Source: Lutjanus erythropterus
Lineage: Eukaryota > Chordata > Actinopteri > Lutjaniformes > Lutjanidae
NCBI GenBank assembly: GCA_020091685.1
Contig: CM034613.1
Span: forward strand, 18,493,240-18,557,239
DNA: 64,000 nt
Direction: 5' to 3'
Notes under the pieces: generated by a model
Told to the model about the DNA's origin: nothing
Seen by the model: only the letters and a program-made list of their open reading frames with translations
Databases searched by the model: none
Program-made: the position numbers and the translations under genes
Part shown: one piece after another, positions 13,486 through 23,833 of the stretch
How positions within the stretch are numbered: position 1 is the first letter of the stretch
Layout of the letters: each line of letters opens with the position of its first letter

Positions 13486-14357
13486 CACTCTTAGAAATAA
13501 GGATTTCAAAGGGGTTCTGCCTGAAGTGCTAAGGTTCTAACCAGAACCATTTGCTTCTAAAGAACCTTTTGTTTGAAAAAAAAGGCTTGTCAAGGGGCCT
13601 TTTTAAGACTAAGGGATCCATTAAGAACCCTTTTCATCCAAAGAACCCTTTTTGGAAGAAAGCATTCGTCAAGAATTGTTGAAACCCTTGAAACTCTTTT
13701 GTCAACGGTACTTTGTTATATAAAAAGGGCTCTCAGTAGAACCCCCTGTGTTGTTTCTAGATAAAACCCTCGTATTATAAAACGGTTCTCTGTAGAATAC
13801 CCTGGGTGGGCTCTTTGCAACCTTAGAAAGTGGAAAGGTTGGGGATAGAACCCCCTGGAAGGGCCTCTCCACCAACATAGAACTGGCAACGTTCCGGTTT
13901 ATGCACCTAATTTGGAACTGTTTGGGCATTTCCGCTAAAAATAAATTGGTTCTGAACCTTGGAACCAATAAATAGCAGGTTCTCCTTGGGAACCAAAGTG
14001 GGCGTGTCATTCTACAGGTCGTTCAGCAACGCCCTCTGTTGATGACATCTTTGATTACAATAGATCTGCTAAAAACTGATGGAAATGCAGGATAGTTCAC
14101 TAGAAGAACCAGAGCTAATTTAGTGAAAGGCTTCAGGATGGAACCATTACACCATAGAAGGGTTCTCTGTAGAACATCTGACAGGGAATTTGAGTGAGGT
14201 ATAACCCTTTATGTTGGGTTTTAAATAGAACTCTCGGACAGAGTTCAAAGTGGAACCTTGGGAAAAGGTTTGACCAGGTCCAAAGAGGGTTGTCCTCTAG
14301 GGACAAGCCAACAGACCCTTTAAGGTTTTAGATAACACTTTTATTTCTAACAGTGTA
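13486..14357 (+). mobile_element. TA-flanked MITE, full copy
   Basis: Left end CACTCTTAGAAATAAGG, right end TTTTATTTCTAACAGTG followed by TA. The interior has alternating AGAACC and GGTTCT words. About 870 bp, no coding capacity. The left flank is GA rather than TA, so the target duplication is imperfect. Confidence 0.72.
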
Positions 14358-14594
14358 GATTAGTCCAAATCTTTTTTTTTTCCTCCTCCTTACTCTTGAA
14401 AGCATACGTTACCTCAAATTCCGACAATCTATCATCCTCCTACTACAGTCTGTGTGTGCTTGTAAAGAGAAAAAGAACTGATCTGCTGTAATCCAAACAT
14501 CTGCACAGCATCAATATTGATTTAAAGTATTACACCCTTAAGTCTTAATGAAACACCATGTACAACACACCAATAAAGATAGACTGTATCTCAC

Positions 14595-14729
14595 CAGGAA
14601 AATCACAGAAGGACATCCGATCAGGGCTATCGCTGTGGAAAGTTTGCGTTTGTTCCCACCGCTGTACGTTCCAGCTGACTTCCTGGAATACTTGATCAGC
14701 CCCAACTTCTGGATCCCCCACTCCGCCAC
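14595..14729 (-). CDS. abca7: ABCA exon 12: NBD2 signature and Walker B
   Basis: 135 nt, 45 codons, phase 0 at both ends. It starts [14 protein letters not shown], contains [18 protein letters not shown] (the ABCA version of the LSGGQ signature) and ends PSVIFL, the hydrophobic strand of Walker B whose DE starts exon 13. Acceptor cttcaaaag, donor gtgaga. Confidence 0.97.
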
Positions 14730-16568
14730 CTTTTGAAGACAGAAATCAGAGTGACCAGACCCATTATGGTGTCAGCAAGAGTGTTTGTATCATCAGACCC
14801 TCAGTGATGGATGATATTTTGGCTTGGATCTCTGATGTATTTATGCTCTGTGGTTTTCAAGGACAAGGCGTGACAGCTGGCATCACTGTTAGACCTTAAT
14901 CACAGGCTGCTGAGGTACTTTACTGTTCTCCTCGCTATTAAAACAACGTCTCGTCAAACGGCAGCAATCACATCACCAAAGTGCACAATATGAAAGGAGA
15001 TGTTTAGGTGTCGCAATAAAATGCAGGCTGTAGGAGCTGCATTTTCTCAACATACACGTGGATGTTTTTTTGCTTACCAAATATGCAAATATGACTACAC
15101 AAAGGCTCAATCTGGATTGAAGATTACTGCCAAAAAATGCATATCACAATGGGCCACAGCAAAATTAAGACTTATGCTCGCAGCGCAGAACTGGGTCCCT
15201 TTACGCTGCAGCTAAGAGATCAAAGCCCTGGCGCCGGGTCTGAGGCCTATGGTCGCCGCCAGCCTCTTCCTCTTTTGATCTCACTGTTGTAGAAGCGGGT
15301 GGTGCGCGAGGAGTGCAGGGAGGCCGCACAGGGCCGGCCACACCACTGGGCATGGTGAATAATGTAGAGCCATAACCCACAGCTGCTGCTTTTCTACCAC
15401 CGGCCATTTTTCATTATGTATGGCTTCTCCCATAGAGGTTATCTATCACTTCGACATGTACTTCAGCTTTGCCCTACATGCATTCCGGCTGAAAAGTATT
15501 TTGATGGTGAAAATACAATAAAAACATTCTGAAAAGAAATAAACATGTCTGGAAGTGGTAAAACTTTTGAGGTTTTTACATCTTTTTTGATTTTTCAATT
15601 AGGAAGGCTTGAATATGAATCAATGGCTCTTTATGTTAAGGATATAGTCCTTCACAACATCAGCTATTACTTAAAAGAATAGTTTGGATGATTTGAAGTG
15701 GGGCTGTATGAGGTACTTATTGTTTGGAGAAGTGGAGAGGAGCTCCAGCACAGAAGCTAAGCAATGTACTGCTATATTTTCACCACTTCACTTTACTATC
15801 AGGTACATGTTTTCTGATGGGAAACCACTGTTACATAAACCAAATATCACTCCCTCCAAACCAAACTCCACTGGCAAAATCAGTAATTTTACCTCACAGG
15901 ACATGGGAGTTGCTAATTTACCATTGCCTCGATCTGTTAGTTTGTTTGCATTATTGCGTGAGTTTAGTGAATCCAAGCTAGCATTTTAAATCACGAGAGT
16001 CACAAACAAACAAACAAACAAGCAGACTGAGGCAGTGGCAGACCAGCAACTCCCTTGTTCTGTGAGGTAAAATTACTGATGTCCCCAATGGAGTTTGGTT
16101 GGTCTGGAGAAAGTGACATTTAGCTTATATAATGGCGGTTAATGGCAGAAAAAGGCTATCTGATGGTAAAGGAAAACAGTAAATGTATTCGAAACGTAGC
16201 ATACACTTAAACTGATATTGATTATTTTAGGTGGACCTACAATTGCAACTAGAAACCTTTTAAACTTTGGTTATTGGATTTTTTTTTATTATTAGTAAAT
16301 TGAATAATTAATTGCACCAGGTAAAGAGCGAACTAAGAATTTCATTGCACTGATTGCAACTTGATAATAAAGCTGACCCTGTCCATAGCAGCTTCCATGC
16401 CGGTGCCCGTCTTTGCTTCTCCAAACTGTCGATCAACATCTTCTGTAGGTAATGCACTGACTATTGCAAAGTAACTCATGCAACTCCCCTTCAAATAACC
16501 CAAACTATCCCTTTACCTCAGTTTTTAAATGCACAATGACAAGAAATAGAAAAGGATGTAATGGTTAC
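14730..16568. other. Intron between exons 11 and 12
   Basis: About half is a MITE-like element (15672-16515) that ends 52 bp from the exon 11 donor. An AC-rich block (CAAACAAACAAAC) lies near 16010. No exon seen. Confidence 0.75.
15672..16515. mobile_element. MITE with AAAG-ATAGTTTGG inverted ends
   Basis: Left end TTAAAAGAATAGTTTGG followed by ATTTGAAGTGGGGCTGTATG. The right end reads, on the other strand, AAAGGGATAGTTTGGGTT followed by ATTTGAAGGGG. The terminal similarity marks a non-autonomous DNA element. The same family occurs at 40432-41036. I recognise this terminus as common in fish genomes. Confidence 0.65.
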
Positions 16569-16710
16569 CATGGTGACCTCTTTTTCCGGTACCCCTCGTA
16601 ACCTGGCATAAAACTCCAGATGCTCTTGTCCAGTCAGCAGCTCATCGATGGCATCAAACTGGGGACAGTAGCCCAAATTCTGGTGCACATTCCTCATTTG
16701 TGTCCGTATG
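16569..16710 (-). CDS. abca7: ABCA exon 11: NBD2 Q-loop and start of helical subdomain
   Basis: 142 nt: one base completing Ser, then 47 codons, phase 0 out. It starts [17 protein letters not shown] and continues [18 protein letters not shown] then [12 protein letters not shown]. The Q of YCPQFDAI is the Q-loop glutamine that contacts Mg and the membrane domain. Acceptor tctctcccag. The donor gtaacc is weak, and a MITE ends about 52 bp downstream of it. Confidence 0.97.
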
Positions 16711-19700
16711 CTGGGAGAGAGAGCACGTGAAATATTTAGCAACGGATACCATTAATGTTTGAGATCACAGATCTAAAGATTATATTAAATGTCTAAGCAA
16801 GAGAGTATGATATTAAATATACCATGAGATCAGTTAGAAGGCTAAGAGGCAAACATTTCATTTATGTCGTCTAATGTATTTTAAACAGAAGAAGGACAAA
16901 ATCAGAGCTGAGTGACACAGAGCAGCAGACTGGTTCATTTCACATTCTGTACTCATGGTCTCAAGTGAGTGTCCCCAAAACTTTCTTGTCTTCAAATCAA
17001 AACAAAAAAAAAAAAAGTCTGGATCTACAGTTCTAGGCATACCAACATGCACCCTCTAGAGGCAGGTGAAATAATGGCAGCAGCAGTTCTGGATGCAGAC
17101 ATGCTCTTTCTGCAATCTACAGTATTAATACTTTCACCACCTGCAGGCAACAAATGTTACGGCTGATTTTCTTTCTTCTTTTTACAGCTGCTTTATTTTT
17201 TGGAAAAGATAATATTGGACGCATTTTTCCCCCTCAAATGTTATTTTCCAGGAGCGATTGTCAGCCTGAGGGAGGCTAAATGTGATTTGATGTGTCTGGA
17301 GGCTGCTGGAATGCCATAGTGAACTGAGAGCTTTACTGATCTAATATTATGTTTAGTTTTAGCTCTGATAAAGGTTCATGATAACAGGAGGTTATATAGC
17401 CTTTGGCTGTCCCACCACAGGTTTTTAAGCAGCTCCACCTTTTTAGTTTGTTAGCACCAGCTGGGCAGGTTCTGCCACTGCGTGCCAAGCTAGGAATTAA
17501 CCTTTAATACAGTCGATAAACATTTCACAAGGTCACTGCCCTCAAACTAGAGGCATCTGTGTTCTTCCAGCCACACAAAAAGCCCTAAAATCATCATGAA
17601 ATTGTATCTATGAGCATGTCCATGACAAAAAGATGTTTTAAAGAAGTTTTATTTAAGAATGTCAGCTGTTTGGCATTCTGTATGCCATTAGTTAGAAAGT
17701 TAAATTTTCCAGAACATAATTTTGTTAATTAATAAACTTTTTATTTTCTGAATGCTTCTATTCAATTTTGATAAGTTCGGTAGCAACAATTTTGATATAG
17801 TGCATCATAGAATTACCTTTGTAAAGGTTGATATTTTGTATTTTGTATGTATGTGTTCAATTTTTATAAAAAGGATTAGTTATGGCTCTAAGAAGGGTTG
17901 TGTGCTGTATTATGCCAATTAGTGAGCTTTAGATGTGCTAATGAGTGGTTTGTCTTTATCTTTTCAACATTTGTTGACTTTATGCTAAGCTAAGCTAGCT
18001 GTCTGTGTTTTCATATTTAATGTACAGACATGACACTGCATATTTACCAATATATCGAACACCACACAAACAACATACACACAAAAATGTTTTTTAGAAA
18101 ATTGATAGCTCTGGTCCTAAATTAAGATTGGCTGCGCTGCGTCTGAAGCCTGTGGATGAGAGGCTGAAAGAGATGGAGGAGGAAGATAAAAGGAAGAAAG
18201 GATATAATTGAAATTAGTGATGGAGAAATTGAAGAGCTGGAAGATACAAGATCAAGATACAAAGCTGGGATGGTTATATAGACTATTTGGTCTTTTATCT
18301 TCAACTGGGACAAAAATTGATGAAGACAGTCAACAAATGCACAAAAAAACGTTATCCCCTGTTACTGCCGGTCAATCCACCAGCCATTTATCTCCATCCA
18401 AACTACTCCAAAGACAAAGTTAACAATTTAACTTTAGCTAACTTGCATGTAAGAGAAATCATGTAAGTGACTGGGCATAAATGTGAATCATTCCTGCAAT
18501 CTTACTGCTGCCAAAATTACAACGAAAGTGGACGATAGAGCAATATCTTTGTTTACGGCAGTGTGCAATTAAAACACACCTCCCTGGAGTCAAACAGCAG
18601 CTGAGAGGAAGGCTAATAATTGGACACTACTTTAACAATTACACAGTTAATAGCAATACCCAGTTAAATGCTTCTCTTCAAAAATTCTTTCCACTGCATC
18701 TTTATGTTGCTTAGCTAAGATCTGTGCTGTCAGGCAACAACGCCCCTTAGCTGTTTGTCACGATAAACCATGCCCTCTTGGGGCTTATTGCTTTATTTAA
18801 ATTTATTTAACACAATCACAACCGAGGTAGTCCACTGCTATACTATTAGTTCTTCTACAAGAGACGGCCAGTGAGTACTACTGACTGTTAGCAGGCTAGC
18901 TTTTGCAAGAAATTCCTTGTGAGTGTTATAAGCATACATTTGCAGATAAGAGAGACAATCATCAGGAGAAATCTTCCATTTAAGAGATGCTGTTTCTCCT
19001 TTTCTGCCGATCATTTTTCCTGCCAATGCACAGAAAGCATAATGAGCTGAAGACAGAAGTGTGGGCGTACTCACATCTGTTTTTCTCTCTTTTCAGTTTT
19101 TGTTTCCCCTAAAGGTCTGCGGGATTTTTCTTTGATCTCTGTTACTCACATTAATCAACATTAACACTGCTGTGTTAGGCCTTGCTCTATTCAGCTCTCC
19201 TTCTTTGTTGAACACAAAGTCAATTACCAGATGTATAAACGAACACCTATAGCAACCGCCGTGACACAGAACCAACCACAGCTTACACTCAACCGTGCTC
19301 GGGCTGAGCTGCCTTGTTTGTTCCTAAAAATAAGGAAGAGCAAGCCTTCTTTCGCTCAACCGCTTGAGCACTCATATTGCTGGTGTCAAGGTACTTTTTT
19401 GGCATGTACAAAGATTTCTTATGACTGATTCTGTAAGGCAGACACAAAAAACACAGCAAGGTACAGGGTGAGGATGTGAAAAGGAATTAAATATGTGCAA
19501 GGAGGCAGGAGGAAAAGGCGAGAGCACAGAGTCTTCAGCATTTCTGAGAATATATCGCAGTGAGGAGACATGAGAGAAACCAAAGTTGAAAAGGCAGAGA
19601 CGGCAGAATGTATAAGAGATATCGAAACTACCTAGCCAACAAAAAACAAAAGACTGCGAGTACGAGAGATAGAGAAATAGAAAGATGTGTTACAGAGAAC

Positions 19701-19842
19701 AAGAGAAGCTGAGAACGGGTGCGAGCTATAAAAAAAAACAAAAAAAAACTCCCCACCTCAGCTCGATCCCCATCTGAGCAGCCATCTTGGGTGGCTAATT
19801 ATGATGAGTTACTCGGTGCACTAGTGGGAGTTAGCGCCTCAC
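16711..19842. other. Intron between exons 10 and 11
   Basis: No exon seen. A dispersed repeat fragment with TGCTAAGCTAAGCTA lies at about 17910-18040. The sequence at 19440-19745 is purine-rich, ending in short poly-A runs. Confidence 0.75.
17910..18040. repeat. Dispersed repeat piece (AGCTTAGCATAA family, minus)
   Basis: CCAATTAGTGAGCTTTAGATG and TTTATGCTAAGCTAAGCTAG mark a reverse-orientation fragment of the same family as 5312-5480. Confidence 0.5.
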
Positions 19843-19949
19843 CTGTATCCATTTACGAAGGCCTCTCCACTGGAGACTGGGATGTCTCCTGTCAGCATCT
19901 TGAATGTGGTGGTTTTCCCAGCTCCGTTGATTCCCAGCAACCCGAAACA
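19843..19949 (-). CDS. abca7: ABCA exon 10: NBD2 Walker A
   Basis: 107 nt, phase 0 in, phase 2 out (35 codons plus AG). It begins [19 protein letters not shown], with Walker [10 protein letters not shown] binding the ATP phosphates, then [16 protein letters not shown]. Acceptor ctccatcag, donor gtgagg. A decayed copy of the acceptor end of this exon and its flanking intron lies 851 bp upstream in the gene (about 20757-20976). Confidence 0.97.
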
Positions 19950-20756
19950 CTGATGGAGACAATGGGGAGGCCTCCATTAGGAAAACAGTGTTTTGTACAT
20001 ACAAGCCTCATTGGAAAACGGCTGACATTTCAAATATTCTGTATGTAGATGAGCTTCCTATTGAATAAATATCCATTAACTCCATTAGTGAAGTTTATCT
20101 ATAGACTGTGTAAATATTTGTTCAGCATTTTAAATGTCATGTTACAGCTGTATTGAGAGTTTTTTTGACCAGTTTTTGGGAAGGGGAATAACCTTTAAAC
20201 ACAAAATTACTGTGATTGCTGTAGTGGCGGTGCTGGAAATAGGGTTGTAGCGATTACTGCAATACCACGGACATGTGATGTTTACTGAGGGATTGATTGA
20301 AGTTAGAAACACCGCCTCTGATTGGTTTACAAGTCAGGAACATAGCCTCTGATTGACACTCAACCCAAGGCACCATGGGATTGCCAGTGGGCAGCAAACA
20401 GCATGCTAACAACAACATAACTTTCAACACAGAAATATTGATATATAATCACAGAAGATATCACCAGGTAGTTACTAAGTTTGTCTGTAGGTTTATCAGA
20501 GCTTTTCTGCTAAAAACAGCTGAATGTTGATACTGTAAGCGACACTGTTAATAAGAATAGTAAGAATGAATAAAAACAGTAAAACAATGGGCAGACAGAA
20601 GCTACAACTCAGGGTGCAACAATAAGAATTGGCCGATGGCCCTGAAACAGTTGAAACTGCAAAATATCATTCATTGTGTCTTGAAGAAAAAGATATGACT
20701 GGATTGAGAATGATATGCCTCAATACATTTGATGCACTGTCGGATTTGTCGTTTGT

Positions 20757-20976
20757 CATGGTGGGTTTATAGCCCTGTTGATTTTCAGCAACCTGAAAAA
20801 TTGATGGAGACCACAGGGAGGCCTCCATTAGGAAAACAGTGTTTTGTAGATACAAGCCTCACTGGAAAATGGATGACATTTCAAATATTCTGTATGTAGA
20901 TGAGTTCTCTTTCGAATAAATACCCATTAACCTCTTTAATGAAGTTTATCTTTAGACTGTGTAAATATTTGTTCAC
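20757..20976 (-). pseudogene. Relic duplicate of the Walker A exon acceptor region
   Basis: The region matches 19906-20125 at a constant offset of 851 bp over about 200 bp with no net indel. Shared words include GGGAGGCCTCCATTAGG and CATTTCAAATATTCTGTATG. The matched part includes the acceptor side of exon 10. In the copy the [12 protein letters not shown] coding stretch has decayed: the GKT of Walker A cannot be read. It lies in the intron just 5' of the functional exon. Confidence 0.75.
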
Positions 20977-21669
20977 TCAGCACAATTTAAACTACAGTGT
21001 ATACAGTTTGCATGACTGGTTCAGTGTTTAGCAAAATAAGAAATTGATATTTTTCTGCACACAAACAAAACAACAAACACTAAATCAACACGGCGGGCAT
21101 GCGGCAACAAACACTGTAAAAACCAACTATTCCCAACAGCATTTCTTCCTGCCTCTGTAATTTTCTACAACAAACACTATCCTCTTTCTGTCTTTTCTCC
21201 CTGATGCTGCTGATTTTACTTCCCTCTGGAGGGTATGTGGCAGGAAGTTGTCTCTGCGGAGCCCCACGGTCATGTGACCCGCCTTAGGTGTTCTGGCTCT
21301 GGCATAAATATTTGATTTCTGTCATTCATTGATCCCCGGCTTCTTTGTGACCTGTGCTTGTGAATGCATATAAGAGGGCTAAGCTTGATGTAAATAATGC
21401 ATGGAAATGCAGTGTGTGATCAGCAGAGCCCTGTGAATGACAATATTCCAGTGGCATTTACATTGGGCTTTGAGTAAACAGTGGCAGCGTGGATGGATAC
21501 CACCAGAAAGCCCACCTTACACGAGTGCCTGTCAGCATTTGAGATTATGTTTAAATCAAGCTGCAAGCGGTACAGTGTGTATGTGACAATCAGTGTGTGC
21601 GTGTGTGTGGGAGGTATGTGTAATGTATAACATCTAAGAATAAGTAAGGACGTTTTACACTGACAATAT

Positions 21670-21815
21670 ACTCCTAGAAGTCAAGGGGCTAACTAGAACC
21701 ATACAGGTTCCCTCAAAGGACGCTTGATGAAGTAGTTCTTCAAGGATTTCAACAATTCTTACAGAAAGTTCTTAATGGAACCTTTAGTCTTACAAAGAAC
21801 CGTTTCTGGGTTAGT
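21670..21815 (+). mobile_element. MITE fragment of the same family
   Basis: Begins CTCCTAGAAGTCAAGG, then GGGCTAACTAGAACCATAC and fragments of the interior (TTCTTAATGGAACCTTTAG). It lacks a recognisable right end, so it is truncated. Confidence 0.5.
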
Positions 21816-23770
21816 TGTAACACTATCAGACTGACCAATTAGAAGACTGATGTCATCAATATGACACGCTCCCATGTCCATTTTGAGCAGCATTTAGGAT
21901 TTTATGACCAAAAAACTGATTTTCCAGTAAGAAAGTAATAAAAAAAAAATCTGAATTATTGTTTCGCCTCCTGTCCATTGTATTTTTAGATACAATGGTT
22001 TGACTTACATAACCTAAAGTATCAGTTTCTCTGGTTTAATTTGATGTTTCGTATTCATGCTACCTTCAAGCCCACACGCTGAAACAGTTAACAATACAGT
22101 GGCTGATTGGGTTGGGGAGAGTTCTTATTATAATCTGTATTGTGTGACTTGAACATTGTACACTCAAGGCAAAACTCCATGCACACATGAAGTCATTTAG
22201 TCACTTTAAACTGTTCACTTTCTTCTTCACATAAGTTCTTTCATTAAGTGGAATCAGCCAATTACCTCTCATTGTTACATTTTATCGCCAGCTAATGTTA
22301 CATCTCACCTCAGTAGTCCGGTAGGTTGTAACAACAGAACTTTTTGTGTTTGACATTAACTAACACAATCTGTGATTGCATATGGGTACCAGGGCTGCCC
22401 CCTAATAGTTGACCTAAACTGTCATTGACGATAGTCTTGGTCGACCACATTTTGATTTACAGGAGCTGCGCCCTTGCTGTTTGCCCAGGGGGGATTTTTG
22501 CAACATGGACCTTTTCTCATGTAACGCTAAAGTCACTGTACACTGCTGCTGACTGTGCTGTAGCTGCCATTAGTTTGTTAGCTCATTTAGCGGGCCAATT
22601 AGACTGGTACACAGCCTCCGAGACCAAAGGAGGCTGTTTCGGTGATCAGGAATACAGTACCGAAAGAAACTTAATGTTACAGCGGCTCCAACCAGGACTT
22701 TTTGACACAGTGGATTCAGGTAAGGACAGGAGGCATGAAGTGGTTGAGGAGTGAGTTTGTATCCATCATGCTGATAAGTTTGCAATTATTTGTTTTTGTG
22801 AAGTTGGAGGTTATTTATTCCTGTGTTTGGAGCAACAAGGTTATTCACTGTTGAGGTAAATTAACTAAACACTCAGTCTCCTTGCTGGGTGTTCCTATCA
22901 ATCAGTCAGTCAGACACTACCCTTTTAGCTCACACTGTGCTGAAAATTATGTGTTTAAATAATTCAATTAATATCACAAACTTGCGATGACTTCTTGACT
23001 AATGGCTTGAACTGATGACTGCAGGTCTAACGGTTACCAGCTATAAAAGTATGAGAGCTCTAGCACGAGTAACCACTGAGCAACTTACCAATGCTAAAAT
23101 AAAGTGTTACTCCCATTTCCACTCATCCCTACATCAATTTTATACAAATGTCTCTTTATCAAAAACTGTGTAAAAGTTCACTCTGTTGTATTTGGTTAAT
23201 TTAGTTTCCCTCTGCTTATCTACTGAAGTAAACATCACTGAATCCTCGTGCCTTCGCTTCACAGGCTCCGTTGCTCTAGCAATGCTCTCCTCCTCGCCTG
23301 CTTGTGTGTTTTCAGCACACACATGCTTGGCAGTAGCATAATGGCAGGAAACAAGCCCGATAAGGAGATTAGTGTTCCTCCTAACGCCTTCTCTAAGCAG
23401 TGTTTGGAAGATATTTTGATTCGACTCAGTAAAAAAGAAAGACAGAGCCAAACACCAATTCAAATCTTCAAGAAATAAAAATCAAAGCCCAGACAGAGAA
23501 TCGTTGCTCACTGCTCCTTGCTCTTGTGTGTCAATATTTTGTAAATATTATCATTAATATTCAGATTTTAGTTGAATGTGTATAATTTAGTCAATTCATA
23601 TCCAAATGTTATTTTCACAGGCAACAGAGAATGAAATAATTTCCCTAAATGGATGAATTTTGAAAACTAATCAAATGTGCGAATGCAATAAATGCCTTCA
23701 AATAAGGACTAAAGCAAACAGACTATAGGCTTGAAAAGGTGCTTGTGTGATTCAGCAGCATTTGGCTCAC

Positions 23771-23833
23771 CTCTGCGGCAGGTACGCCCACACATAGCCT
23801 GTCCACAGCAGGAGTGCTCTTCCGAGGGTATAC
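23771..23833 (-). CDS. abca7: ABCA exon 9: NBD2 A-loop region
   Basis: 63 nt, 21 codons, phase 0 at both ends: VYPRKSTPAVDRL then CVGVPAAE. The Y of K-VY is the conserved aromatic A-loop residue that stacks on adenine, placed here across the exon 8/9 join. PAVDRLCVGV is a family hallmark. The usual PPGE before CFGLLG reads PAAE here, so the conserved Gly is replaced by Ala. Acceptor ctctctgcag, donor gtgagc. Confidence 0.93.

Larger units (their letters stand above)
11244..14594. other. Intron between exons 12 and 13
   Basis: No exon seen. Contains a CA microsatellite (about 12419-12457) and an approximately 870-bp MITE copy (13486-14357) whose right end lies about 240 bp from exon 12. Confidence 0.8.
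19950..23770. other. Intron between exons 9 and 10
   Basis: Holds the decayed duplicate of the exon 10 acceptor region (about 20757-20976), a short MITE fragment (about 21670-21815) and a possible hAT-like end beginning CAGGGCTGCCCC at 22389. No functional exon seen. Confidence 0.75.

Noticed and set aside
15684..15989. 101-codon plus-strand frame
   Set aside because: Lies wholly inside a MITE, with overlapping frames on both strands. No transposase motif.
22389..22760. Possible hAT transposon left end with a 109-codon frame
   Set aside because: CAGGGCTGCCCC resembles a hAT terminus, but no matching right terminus or 8-bp duplication was identified and the frame has no transposase motif. 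Too weak to list as an element.
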